Source: Hysterangium stoloniferum (taxonomy: Eukaryota > Basidiomycota > Agaricomycetes > Hysterangiales > Hysterangiaceae). From it: a stretch of DNA of 64,000 bases. The stretch spans positions 1,426,001 to 1,490,000 of the forward strand of contig WHVD01000005.1 in NCBI GenBank assembly GCA_015178975.1, given 5' to 3'. Shown here piece after piece: positions 22,896 through 33,874 of the stretch. The translations under genes were made by a program, and so were the position numbers. Below the pieces are notes generated by a model, which was given only the letters and a program-made list of their open reading frames with translations, was not told the origin of the DNA and made no database searches. How positions within the stretch are numbered: the first letter of the stretch is position 1; each line of letters begins with the position of its first letter.

Positions 22896-24428
22896 TCAAG
22901 CTTCAAACTGGCACGTTTTCTTCACCTGCAGATTCTCTATACGTTGAAGGGCAAAAGAGCTCAAAGCGTCATTATACCCTACGCATTGAATTCCAACCAC
23001 CGCAATCTTGAGTGCTCCAACTCCGTAAAGTTGTGAAGTTTCAAAAACTATCTGAGGCGTGACATTCTTGCGATCTGAGAGCGTTGTCGTGATCAGTGAA
23101 TCAACAGCCTATAGGATTAAAACACTAAATATCAGCTGTGATTCCTAGAAGGTAGGTATAAATGTGTCTATGAACATGCCTCTTGGCTGAGCTCTGCATA
23201 TTCCTCTGGTGTCAAGTCTGGTAGTCGGAAAGCCTTATACGTCCCCGCGTAGTACCAGTCGGATTGTCTCTTATAAAAACATTCTGAAACGGGGCGTATC
23301 CGCATCCGCCAATTCAATATTCTTTCTTTGCTGTCGCTCACCGGTAGGTTGGGCCATACGAACTTTCACCTCAACTTCTCCCCAACGATGTATAACATTT
23401 GAGCGAGAGCTGGTTTCGCATTTATAAAGAGGTGTAAGATAAAATCCGTGTTCTTCCTGATCTGGGCACCACATCGCAGTTAGTTCTGTAAAGACGCAAT
23501 AGCCTGATAAACTAAATGCAAATAATAAGCATTAACCATTGCTTCTGAGTTAATGGCTCTACGCTTGTCTGAGAGGCTACATGTATATGACTTTAGAGAT
23601 ATACTGATATAGGTGAGGTCATAAACGTGTTTTAACATACATCAAACGCTTTATCTTCAAGGAACTCCTTCAAAGTGATCCCCGCCGGAATTTTCAATGG
23701 TTTGAGATCATCCGAAGGCAGCCCTTCAGGAACAGGAAGCTGAGCAAGAATATTGAGTCGCGTTTTCATTATTTCTTCTGGGGAGGAATACTTGGGCTAG
23801 CATGTAGCTCAATATATGGCTTGAGGGCAAAAAAGAACGAGTTACTTTGTACTCTAGGGTTTCGTGTGCGTGATTCACTTTCAGGCCGATTATGCCCTGT
23901 ATTAGCTGGTTTTGTTGTGTATCGCAATTCTAAGGAAAATAATACACAACGTCAGCGAGATCTAAAAAAATAATGCTAACGTAAAGCTTTTCAGATCCTC
24001 TTCCGTACTTGCAGGGCTTCCGTTTCGTATCCCTTCCTTGTCACTTGCTGACCATCGTTTTTTTTCGCAGGGGTGCAAGCTGTCTTCTTCTCGAGATCAT
24101 TAAGCTTAGCTTCAAGCCGAGAGTTGCACTCGTTCAAGCCTTTATACAATAGCATATATTCACTCAGATGGGTGACAAGTGAGCACCTATCCATAATAAG
24201 CGTTTGAAGTTGAAACTTGAGCTGTTCGTTGTCTTCTAGAATGGTTGAAACAAAGTCGCTAGAATAATTCTGCAGAGGGTTGGGTGTTTTGGGGGTATGT
24301 TCTTGTTGAGCTATTAAAGCGCTGGAATTCTGATCTACAGCACTTATTCCTGGACGAAAACCGAGTACATGATTGTAGTAGGATTTCCTGCCTTGAAGTT
24401 GGATATCGCAAATACCAGGTGTGGTCAT
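22896..24428 (-). CDS. Basidiomycete protein of unknown function, coiled-coil N-terminus
   Basis: Seven exons: 24009-24428, 23846-23929, 23641-23796, 23563-23590 (28 nt), 23342-23503, 23180-23283, 22896-23108. They total 1167 nt (388 residues) with consistent phases. Residues about 65-120 form a leucine-rich coiled coil (DNEQLKFQLQTLIMDR). The C-terminal half is a compact domain with MWCPDQEEHGFYLTPLYKC, HRWGEVEVKVRMAQPT and WYYAGTYKAFRLPDLTPEEY, resembling uncharacterised agaricomycete proteins of the DUF6697 kind from memory; that family name is uncertain. The last intron (23109-23179) uses a GC donor, GCATGT. It lies 237 bp beyond the start of the intersectin gene on the same strand. No localisation signal seen. 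Confidence 0.7.
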
Positions 24429-26432
24429 AACTGCTGCTTGTACAGCGCAGCGGCGGAAAGGTTAGCGGTGGTTAGCGCAGAGAAGCGAAGATGGTGTGGC
24501 GAGTTGGCGAAAAGGGAGCCAGTTACCCCACGTGATATTAAACACGTTTGGCGAATGGACTAAGAACAAGGCAAGCCCCTACATATCCCACAACTTTTCT
24601 CTCTGTGTCGACAATTTATCAGGGCATGTGATCCAACTCAGAAACTTGTCTAAATTTTATTAATTATTTATAATCTTATACTTTTTGAATTCATTGAACC
24701 TAAAAGACATACAGTACATAAGTCAGTCTCTCTTTGCAACTGGGCCTGAGTACTTACTTATGGGTCAATAATAATGTCCTTCAACACTACATCAGCAGTC
24801 ATATCTGTGTCTTGAAGTTTGAATTGAACCGGAACACCATAATAGCGTGATTCTTGGTTACCTTCTTCCTGTGCGTTCAGTACCTTGTGAACAACCTACT
24901 AGAACGACATTAGAAGGACACAGAATCTGTTTGTATGTTTCGAATTAATATGAAGATATTAGTCGGTTGATTGCAACATGGGCATGCCTTTTCTAGCATG
25001 ATCTAGCACGTTATGTGCCTACCTGTATCATACATAATGTGTCTATCCGCCAACGACTTTAGGCACATCTTTTTCACCAGAGCTGGACGGGTACACTTGT
25101 CCCCCCGATAATTTAGTCTAAGGGGAACACTAACATACTAAACCGAAGCCTGTGTACCCTTCATTGAATCACATACTCCAACCTAATGATACTGACATAT
25201 TTTCGCATACAGAATCCACCTGTTACTAATTCTATTTGAATTAAGATTCCTCCAGACTATCAAGGTTGGTGACTAGAGGTTGCATAGACTAAGCCAATGT
25301 AGACTTTGATCACAGGCAGTCTTGAGATCACCAAGCTTGAGGTTGAGAGAAAAGATTGATTCCCAGCTTGGGAGTTGTCTGATAATATTATTTTCAACTT
25401 GTTCCTAGGAGGAAGGTTTCAGAGTGATTTTACTATTCCAGGAACATGTGTGCGTATTATTAAACGATAACGTCAACTTAGGCTGTGTATGAGCAAAAAC
25501 CTCAGAAATGGCTCAGAACTACGCAGAAGACTTTTTGGAGCAAGAAGTCATGAAAAGAGATCATCAAGAAGGAATTCAGCTTCAGTAGGCTAGGAGAATG
25601 GATATAAGTCGTATCTGAATGGCATGCCCAACCAATGTTTCGCCACTCTGGAGTACTAATAGCCAAAAACGCGGTCTTTTGTAGCTAAATCTGAGGATGA
25701 TATGCCCAACGTTTCAAAAGCAGGTATTCAGATCTGAGTGGGATCGCATGGCATTAGCAGTTCCTGGGATCCCTCGCGTGACGTATACTGTCTAGCCAGC
25801 TATGACTTATTGAAAGTCGCCTTGAGTGTGGTCGTATCTTGAGTTTATAGATTGTGTCTTGTTGTTAGAATATAGGGCTGTGCGAGCATGCACAAGGTGC
25901 CACACCGGCAATTTGCCACCCTATTGTTCTTTTGAGTTTGGCTTAACACTTTGTTGCCATACATCTATTGTTCTCAAGGCATATATAACTAGTATAGATT
26001 TTTTGTACTTACGCTATTCGTTTGCCTCCTATGAGACACAGAGGGTCAAATGGAAATGATATTTGTCATTGCTTGAGATTCACAAGCTTGAAGATCTTAT
26101 TTCAACACTTGTATCATATCCTTTGACTTCCTTGGAGTATGTGTGCAAGAAACTCTCAATGCGCATCAAAGGTTAGCCGTAATAATAAAGGGAACTTCGG
26201 GCTGTTGGAATTGAGGTTTTGCATAAGTCACCTCAGCGAGGTAATGGCCATATTGACGTTTGGAAACCAAAAAAAGATTAAGGACTGAGACACCTTCATT
26301 CCATCGCTGGAGGTGCTATATGGTTCAAGGAGCAGAAGTAAATATTGGTAAACTAGTTACGCGACAACAACATAACAAAGGCAACACTACTCATCGTCAC
26401 TGCTCCCCCCTCCATATCATGCACTGGGGAGA
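24429..26432. other. Gene-free stretch between host island and mobile block
   Basis: About 2 kb with only short stop-limited frames and no recognisable repeat, intron-exon pattern or transposon end. The first few hundred bases are probably the promoter of the minus-strand gene starting at 24428. A 77-codon plus-strand frame at 25826-26059 has no recognisable motif and is not called. Confidence 0.5.
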
Positions 26433-27658
26433 TGTGAAGATCCGTTCCTGGAAACTCTTTGGAGTATTTCCCAGATATTATTTCTGGGTCCGAACCATCT
26501 TCTGGACCAGTATCAAGATCCAGAATCCACTGGAACCTGACCCTCATCCCTTCAAGGCAAATCCCATTCTGGTATTCTGCCCTCATTTAGACACCTCCTG
26601 TTATGACCCGGAACTCATCGGACTCTGCCCTTCAGTAGGAGACTTCCAGTCAGACTTCCAGTCAGACTCCCAGTCAGACTTCCAGTCAGACTCCCAGTCA
26701 GACTTCCAGTCAGACTCCCAGTCAGACTTCCAGTCAGACTCCCAGTCAGACTTCCAGTCAGACTCCCAGTCAGACTTCCAGTCAGACTCCCAGTCAGACT
26801 TCCAGTCAGACTCCCAGTCAGACTTCCAGTCAGACTCCCAGTCAGACTTCCAGTCAGACTCCCAGTCAGACTTCCAGTCAGACTCCCAGTCAGACTTCCA
26901 GTCAGACTCCCAGTCAGACTTCCAGTCAGACTCCCAGTCAGACTTCCAGTCAGACTCCCAGTCAGACTTCCAGTCAGACTCCCAGTCAGACTTCCAGTCA
27001 GACTCCCATCTCTGATCTGACTTTCCACCCCAAGTCTCCAATCTGACTTTCTGACATCCACCTCAATATCCGATATGACATCCACCTCAAAATCCGACCT
27101 GACTTCCAACTATGGAACATTTAGTTTCCATATTTCCGAACCTCATCCTTGTTCTGTATTTAGTAACTGACAGGTTAACAGTTATTCATTCGCTTGTTTA
27201 TTGTTCTTGTTGTATTCCCATTTTGGAATCTTCATCCTAATCTGTCTTATTATACTTCTAGATTTATAGTACAATTGCTGGAACATCTATACAGTCTTCC
27301 ATAGCCATGTACTTACTCTTTAGTTTTAATCTCGAATTAGTTTGTATCTTCTGTTTTTCTGTACACTCAATCTTCAGAACTCTCTGGACTCTGGATATCC
27401 AGAACTCCCAGAACTTCTGAGTATCCATAAACATTCCAACATATATTCATCCTCTGAAATATGGACACCCAAGTGAGTGCATGAGGGTGCAGCACATAAG
27501 CTGAAGCCAAGTCCATCTGTACTCTGGTAATATTCCGATACTCCCATTACTAATCCCTGGAAACTCCTGGACTAATTCTCTGAAACTCTGAGGACATATT
27601 TCTGGGAAGTGTCCAGAATATCCATCAGAAATTCTGCCCCGAGATCCGGAACTTAACA
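26433..27658 (+). mobile_element. Solo LTR, family H, enlarged by a minisatellite
   Basis: TGTGAAGATCC to CGGAACTTAACA, with a perfect GGAGA duplication (26428-26432, 27659-27663). It is 1226 bp, longer than the roughly 896-bp copy at 2074-5052, mainly because of the 24-bp tandem array at 26640-27006. The 3' motif AAGCTGAAGCCAAGTCC is at 27498-27514. Confidence 0.92.
26640..27006. repeat. 24-bp minisatellite inside an LTR, about 15 units
   Basis: The unit is CAGACTTCCAGT + CAGACTCCCAGT, two 12-bp halves differing by one base, repeated nearly without variation. As 24 is a multiple of three, several frames stay open across it and give Gln-Ser-Asp-Phe or Gly-Ser-Leu-Thr repeat peptides; these are not genes. 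The homogeneity suggests recent expansion. The family H copy at 2074-5052 lacks the array. Confidence 0.95.
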
Positions 27659-27680
27659 GGAGACCCAGATGCTTGTGTAG

Positions 27681-27796
27681 TGTTATGACCGGAAATCCCA
27701 CCGGACTCTGGGCACTAACTTATACGCACCCACACCCTACACACACCCATTATCAGTTTACCAGAATTCCCACCAGACTCCGTATGTCAGACTTGT
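27681..27796 (+). mobile_element. Family A LTR fragment, first 116 bp only
   Basis: Begins TGTTATGACCGG and matches the start of the LTR at 8901, then stops abruptly at the Copia LTR. A truncated copy. Confidence 0.75.
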
Positions 27797-28821
27797 CTAC
27801 ATTCGACTTCGTTACAGTTGAATAACACTTTGCAGAACACCCCTGTGAGTGTGATTGGAAAGTAAACACTAAGGAGACTTTCCCACACCCACAGTGGAAT
27901 ATACTACTAGGTGCTTATCTAAGCACCTATACAGTAGTTACTGATCTAAGGTAACTCACTCAATACTGCACCTACAGTGCTGGGAAAAATACTACAAATA
28001 TCAGAAAAATATGGAGATCATAATAGACTATGTTAGAACTGTAGTATCATACTCTAACACTCCCACCTGATGAGACAGCTCTATGCTAGTCCCAATAGTT
28101 TTCTCAAATATTCCACCTTTGGCTTAGCCAATGGTTTTGTTAATAAAGCTACAGGCATCTCTGAAGTAGGTAGATGAACAACTTTAATCTTCCCACTATC
28201 AACCTCCTGTTTTAACCAATATGTCCTCAAATCAAGATGCTTCATTCCACCATGGTGTTCAGGATCCCTGGCAACTGCCATAGCAGATTGGTTGTCAAGG
28301 TACAAAGTGGATGCAGTCTTTTGAGGATATCCCAATTCCTCAAACAAGTTCCACAACCATAATACCTCTGCACCTACTGATACTGCTGCAATGTGCTCTG
28401 CTTCAGTAGTGGAGAGAGTAACAATAGTTTGCAGTTTACTCGTCCAGCTAATGGCTCCAGTACCCATTTTAACCACATATGCACCAGTAGATTTTCCAGT
28501 CGATTTATCACCTCCATGATCAGCATCTGAATAGGACACAAATAGTTCCTTGTTATTACTAGAACCATAAGTTAAACCCAAGTCAAGAGTGCTTTTGAGA
28601 TACTGGAAGAGGTGTTTTACTGCTAGCCAATGAGCCTTTCCTGGATTGTGATTGAATCCAGCCAATACACCAACAGTGTAAGCAATGTCTGGATGAGTGG
28701 CAACAGCCAAATACATAAGAGACCCAACAGCATGGATATATGGAATGTCCTTCATATGTGCAATCTCCTCAGGGGATACTGGAGCCTGGTCTTTACTCAG
28801 TTTCAAGTTAGGCACCATAAG

Positions 28822-29792
28822 TGTTAAGAACAGAAAACTGACTAATGTTGGTAGGCTAACAGGGACTGATCAGAAGGACTTGGCTTTAGCTTATGTGCTG
28901 TGCCCTCGCAAGTTACTGTCAGGTGTCCTTAAATTTCAGATGGGTGAAAACTAGTCCTATTGAAATCCTCGCAGTGAGTTACTGTTAGAGTAAACTGCAA
29001 GCCAGGGAACCACAGTATGAGACTTTCTATGTAGGTACTAAGTAACTTAGATAGAACAGTGTAGAATAAACCAGTGATATAGCTGGGCTTCCAGTTGAGG
29101 TTTCTACCCCTCAAATGGACTAACTATATACTGTACTACATGGTCTGTGCACCTGTCTGTAGGACTATCTGCTCAGGAACTATCTAATAATAACTATCAC
29201 ATGATGTGAACCAGTTGAATCTATACAGACACAAAACAAGATATGAGGTCATAGCTAATTGTATATACTCATATTCTAACAGTTACCAATTGGAAATGAA
29301 GGATAAGTCGAGTGTCGGGCCGAGGGGTCAGAGACTGAGGATGGGCAAGTACATGTGAAGGTGGGGAGTGGGATACTTAGTGTAAGACTTATGAGAGATG
29401 TATGTGGGTGTTCTGAGTCAATATTCTGATTGCCTAGTAACTACAACTACAGTGGATTTATATATGTACAAGTTATTGGTGTCTAGAAAATACTAACTAA
29501 GGGAAGAGTGGAAAATACTTTTGACAAATAAGCTTGACTAGAAATCAGGAAGTTACAATAAGTTCAGAGGCCGTGCTTAACTGAGAGTGGAATTACGAGA
29601 AAAGGAAATCATCCAAGGGTTACAGATATATGCGGCATAGGTGAAACATAGAGTAGAGTGGATCATCATAAGTAAAAAGGGGACGTATCAAAGTATAACC
29701 AGATAGTACGAGTATAATCTGACAGGGGCATAAACAGGGTTTGATCACCATGAAGGTACACATCAGTGTCAGGTGGCCGATGGTTTCCGATC
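28822..29792 (-). mobile_element. Truncated family B LTR with nested 299-bp solo LTR
   Basis: Starts TGTTAAGAACAG like the family B copy at 9979 and stays colinear until about 29792, where the last 50-60 bp of the LTR are missing and Copia sequence resumes. Contains the shared LTR motif at about 28876-28915. Confidence 0.8.
28983..29281. mobile_element. 299-bp solo LTR, family D
   Basis: TGTTAGAGTAAAC to TATTCTAACA, with a perfect GTTAC duplication (28978-28982, 29282-29286). Its length and ends are Copia-like, but no internal region is present, so its strand cannot be set. It is the youngest layer at this spot. Confidence 0.9.
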
Positions 29793-29918
29793 AAAGGCCT
29801 CATCTACAGAGATATAAAGATATCTTTCACTGGCACTTAGAGCTTCCTCCTCAGACTCAACTGGTTAAGGAGAAGCTGGTACAGAATTCTCTACTTCATC
29901 ACTGGACTCAACTACAGG

Positions 29919-31000
29919 TGTGAGGAGTATGCTTTTACCACAGTTTCATTGTGGTAAAACACTCCTTTTATTTTATTTATATTTTACACATTTTATTCAT
30001 ATTTTTCTATCCTTTATATTCTTCGAATATTGCACCATTTCATTAGTTCAAAGCTTTGTGTATACTTGGAAGGGTGTTTATAATTAATATAATCTCAAAT
30101 ATTTACTAATAAAAGTCTTATTTTTACAAAACTCCATCTTTAAATAGTGATATCTATTCTGAAACAATTATATCATCAAAAAACAACCATCAGAAATAGT
30201 TCTCCATATTACATTTTATACAACCCATAGTTATTTAACAAATTCCATTGTATATAATTTCCTTCCTTTTACAGATGCCTACTAATACTTTTATTAGTAC
30301 TTTGTTTTTTAAAAGTTGTAATGAAGTTATTTCCATGTAAAATATGTAAAATATTATTGGAAATTTTTCATACCACAGCTGTCTTTATTAAGTAAAACCC
30401 CTTATATATTCTGGGTATGTTGAATCAAGTAGAAATCTGTTTAGATTGACAGATCCATTCCGAAGTAATACATATGTATTTAGAGGTGCCACTGATATAC
30501 ATATTCATAGAATGAACTATCTAAAGGTATCTATTTTTTAAAAGTATTAGTGTTTCAAACTACTAATTTTTTTCATTGTCTACTCGTGTCCGGAAAGATT
30601 CTTTAGTTTGTAATGTATGAGAGAGTTTAAAACTTTTTGAAAGTTTTAAAAACCAAATTATGTTTGAATCACATCCCAGATGTTTAAATGACCTTTAGAG
30701 TATATTAGAATTTGGTATACTTAATAGTTTTCAGATATCCTCCTTGCAGGTGCACTCGGCACCAAATGAAACTCAGACACACTTTTACCCAAGCACCACC
30801 ACTCGTAAGACACAAACTAGGTCTACAGTGAGTGGTGATCAGGGTAATGTGTCAGCTACCACATAGGTAGCATTATCTGAGCTAGCGAACACTTCTGGCC
30901 TCGAACTATAACAGTTGAGGCCTCCACTCGAATCATCCTTCTTCCCATTCTACTCATTTCTTCGTATATAGAACAGTCAGAACTTCCACCACTCTTCACA
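29919..31000 (+). mobile_element. Family C-like solo LTR carrying a 676-bp element
   Basis: TGTGAGGAGTATGC to CCACTCTTCACA, with a perfect ACAGG duplication (29914-29918, 31001-31005). Without the nested 676-bp element it is about 404 bp. The right part is clearly related to the family C LTR at 37238-37871 (shared ends, AACTCAGACAC block), making it a shorter, diverged subfamily. Confidence 0.85.
30068..30743 (+). mobile_element. Unclassified 676-bp element, copy 1
   Basis: Starts GGAAGGGTGTTTATAATT and ends CAGATATCCTCC, with a TT duplication on both sides (30066-30067, 30744-30745). Identical in length to the copies at 49761-50436 and 52094-52769. AT-rich, non-coding, with weak terminal inversion (GGAGG at both tips) and internal small palindromes. 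It is the most diverged of the three, for example near 30370-30410. Confidence 0.9.
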
Positions 31001-31424
31001 ACAGGAGTAGATTCTCTATAGTTGTGGATATTAGCAGGGTCAACTTACCAGAAGCACTTAGGAGGAACTCTGTTTCTGGGTGGATTGCGATGTGGTTGAG
31101 GGGGAGGACTTGGTGAATGCTTAGAAGCAGAATCAGAGCTAGAGCCTGAATCAGGAGCCAAAGCATTACCCTGATCATCTCCCACCTGATTTGGTTCCTG
31201 TGGAGCTCCCACCTGATTAGAATGAGCTCCCACCTGAGTAGACCCAGAGGGGCCAGGAATAAACATATCAATGAATTGTTGGGTATCAGGAAAAATCTTA
31301 GGAATAGATGGTGGTGGTGGTGATGGTGTAGTCTGCTTAGATAGTCCTGGCAAAACTCTCTCATCAAAAACAGTATTATTACTGACTATAATCTTTTCAG
31401 TCAGTGGATTGTAAAATAACCAAC

Positions 31425-32248
31425 TGTTAGGGTACATACATGGCAGGTTTCTGGAGAAACCCGCAGGATATCTGGTAGGACTTGGCTTCAGCTTATAGGC
31501 TGCGCCCTCACGAGATCATGTTGTCCAATTTCAGACAGGTGGACGGGAATCCCAGGGAGTCTGGGCAGGGTTTGTGGGTTGAGGGGTCATAGGTCAGAGA
31601 TCGTGGTAGAGAGGTTGGGGAGTCAGGATAAATAAGAGAGATAGAAGCGTCGGAGCCCACGGGCTCCGACTAGTGGGAGTAGTGTAATTCAAGGAGGAGT
31701 TTAGAGCGGAAAATGTATTAGATTACTGGGGGGAATCTAAGCCGATTTTCTGACTGGATTGTATGTACAACATCTGCCAGACTATATAGACGGTGGAATG
31801 AATAACATACCAAATCCAGTAATTATGAAATGAAACTAGCAAAACATAAAATGAGAATAGTAAACACCAAATTTGGTGTTAGGAACGGGACGGAACAGAG
31901 TGGAGTCCAAATCATGACAAATCAAAAACCATAATGGGAAATGGAGCGGGAGCAGAGTCCAAATCGTGACAGGTCATTTGACTAAAATGGGAACAGGGCT
32001 CAGTTAGAGGGATGATCGGTTTTCTGAGTGGGGTCTGGTGACTGACGTGTGGGATGAGGTTGGACATAGACAGGGACGGAGTCCAGTGGGTATTCTGGTG
32101 ACTGATACACGACATAACAAAGTCGAACGTGGGCAAGTCTGATGTACGGAGTCCAGCAGGAATTCCGGTAAACTGACAATCAGTGCGTATAGGGTGCAGG
32201 TGCATATAAGTTAGTGCCTGGAGTCCGGCAGGAATTCCAGTCGTAACA
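31425..32248 (-). mobile_element. Family A 3' LTR of the chromovirus
   Basis: 824 bp, reverse of the LTR at 8901-9740, ending ..CCAGTCGTAACA at 32248. The flanking pentamers do not match, as expected for one LTR of an element rather than a solo LTR. The shared motif lies at about 31470-31508. Confidence 0.85.
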
Positions 32249-32333
32249 GTACCCTCCCTTTATGCCAAAGTCCCAAAGAGGCTCTAGACCTAGATAAGGT
32301 TCTTGTCGGCTATGTGCATGTGTCAAAAGTCAT

Positions 32334-32763
32334 TGTCATGAATCAATTATTCTTCAATAAAGTCGAATAATATTCTACTAATCGAACTCGAAAGCCTCGT
32401 TCGACGAAGTATATATTCGCCCTGTTGATGAAGTAAGAGGCTGTTACCAGTCACGAGAACTCACAGAAGTATTTGTCGAAGAAGTTACGACAAGATAGAT
32501 TACTAATATCACTAATATACAGATATTTCAACTGACTTCCCTGGCTCCTTTCGTAGCCCTTTTATGCTTTTCGTCGTATTGTTATGACTATGTTATGAAC
32601 TAATTATGAAATCATACATGACGTCGAAATGAGACATGTCGAAAGAGATTCGATGTTGTTGAATAATGTTTGGGTTTGTCAAGTCGAATTCAATAGGTCG
32701 AAGAGTTGTCGAAAGTTACCTTTGAATGTTTGTGACAATATGTGACATGTGACGGTTGTGACA
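32334..32763 (+). mobile_element. Solo LTR, family F, second copy
   Basis: 430 bp, TGTCATGAATCA to GGTTGTGACA, with a perfect GTCAT duplication (32329-32333, 32764-32768). It is exactly the length of the copy at 7733-8162 and inserted in the 3' region of the chromovirus. Confidence 0.93.
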
Positions 32764-32828
32764 GTCATGTCTGTTACACGTATGTGTCAAAGAGTCACAT
32801 GATCTAAAAGGTAAGGTTTAGATGTGAT

Positions 32829-32842
32829 GAGCCTATATAAAA
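32829..32842 (+). promoter_or_regulatory. TATA-like box ahead of the antisense frame
   Basis: GAGCCTATATAAAAAT lies about 60 bp upstream of the ATG at 32894, at a suitable distance for a polymerase II start. Inference from sequence only. Confidence 0.4.
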
Positions 32843-32893
32843 ATTTGAAAAAATGAAATTTCTTCTTCTTTATTTCCCCCAACTTTGTGCTAA

Positions 32894-33874
32894 ATGGGTC
32901 CAAAACCAACACCACAAAGGCCAATGCCAACCGCCAGGCCCTCCACGGGTAATGTTTACTGGGCACCGCTCACTGCTGCCCAAATTTTGGTGCAGTGGGA
33001 GGAACAATGATGACAATGAGAGGAGGTGGAAAAGGAAGCCAGGGAGGTTGAGGAGGCCCTGGATAGGGAATACCAGGCAGCCTTGGCCATGGAGAAAGCA
33101 GCTGAGGAGCAGAGGAAGAGGGATGAGGAGGAGGCTGCGTGAGTTGCCATAGAGAAAGCCTGGGCAGCTGCGGAGAGGGCTGTGGTTGTCGCGGGCAAAG
33201 TAAGTCTCAACTTGTCGTTTTTTTTTTTGACTGACTTGGCATTTTCAGCACAAGGCGACAGAGGTTGAGTCCAAGTCCAAGGGGGAGCCGGAGAGTCCCC
33301 AAAGGTGAGTCTCGGTCTGTGGGAGCTCCATGGAACTAACCAAATCAACAGAAGGTAAGGAAGGCCGCACCAGTCTGCCTACCAGTACGGAATGACCTGC
33401 AGTGTTCCAGTTGTAATGACTGGAACACTGAATGCAATCAAAAGTCCAGGTGGGGACCGGGGTGCTACCAGTGCATGCATCTCAAAGCGAGGTGCTTGCT
33501 CATTCATGAGCAGCCCATGGGGTCCATGGCATGGGACAACAGCAGGTCAGACGGAAATTCCAGTTTGGAAGAAGTCTTGGGATGGATCGCCAAGGGCATC
33601 AAGGCCCAGAACGAGTTGCTCCAGTATTGTGATGGCGAATGATCTCCGTGAGCTCCGCTCGGAGCATTTCAAATTCCTAGTGGAGTATGGTGGCTACATC
33701 GAGGAGCTGCAGGCTGGGAGTTCTGAGGATGCCGGTTCAGATGAGGATGGGATGCCCACAGAGATAGTGGAGCTCCCCGAGGAGATGGCTGAGGTGGAGA
33801 AAGCTGAGGTGGAGAAAGCTGAGGTGGAGAAAAGGAAGGCGGGGAAAAAGGACAGCCCCATAAATGTAGACTGA
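32894..33874 (+). CDS. Antisense reading frame in the chromovirus, Zn2Cys6-like motif
   Basis: Runs opposite to the chromovirus between its chromodomain and 3' LTR. The start region (MGPKPTPQRPMPTARPST) leads into a long Glu/Ala-rich coiled coil. Around 33400-33505 the frame shows Cys spacing C-x2-C-x6-C-x9-C-x2-C-x6-C (CSSCNDWNTEC then CYQCMHLKARC), which fits the fungal Zn(II)2Cys6 binuclear cluster. The tail is acidic with three tandem AEVEK units and ends at 33874. At least one GT-AG intron is likely, and the copy appears broken in a few places, so it is treated as a fossil. Function unknown; a regulator encoded by the element or a captured host domain are both possible. Confidence 0.6.

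Larger units (their letters stand above)
27797..31424 (-). mobile_element. Copia (Ty1/Copia) fossil with nested LTR insertions
   Basis: Read on the minus strand. A Copia 3' LTR lies at 27797-28059, next to a purine tract at about 28060-28070. The RNase H region is at 28081-28818 (TVGVLAGFNHNPGKAHW, VSYSDADHGGDKSTGKS, KLQTIVTLSTTEAEHIAA), and the integrase-to-polymerase linker is at about 31006-31424 (FYNPLTEKIIVSNNTVFDE). Most of the reverse transcriptase is not present. The body is interrupted by a truncated family B LTR (28822-29792) and a family C-type LTR (29919-31000), each with its own nested insert. It is clearly broken and old, and the gag end is lost at the family A LTR. Confidence 0.85.

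Noticed and set aside
25826-26059. 77-codon plus-strand frame in the gene-free stretch
   Set aside because: No domain, no splice support, composition as in surrounding non-coding DNA.
26260-27109. Frames of 146-251 codons encoding QSDFQSDS or GSLTGSLT repeats on both strands
   Set aside because: Product of a stop-free 24-bp minisatellite inside an LTR; open in several frames at once.
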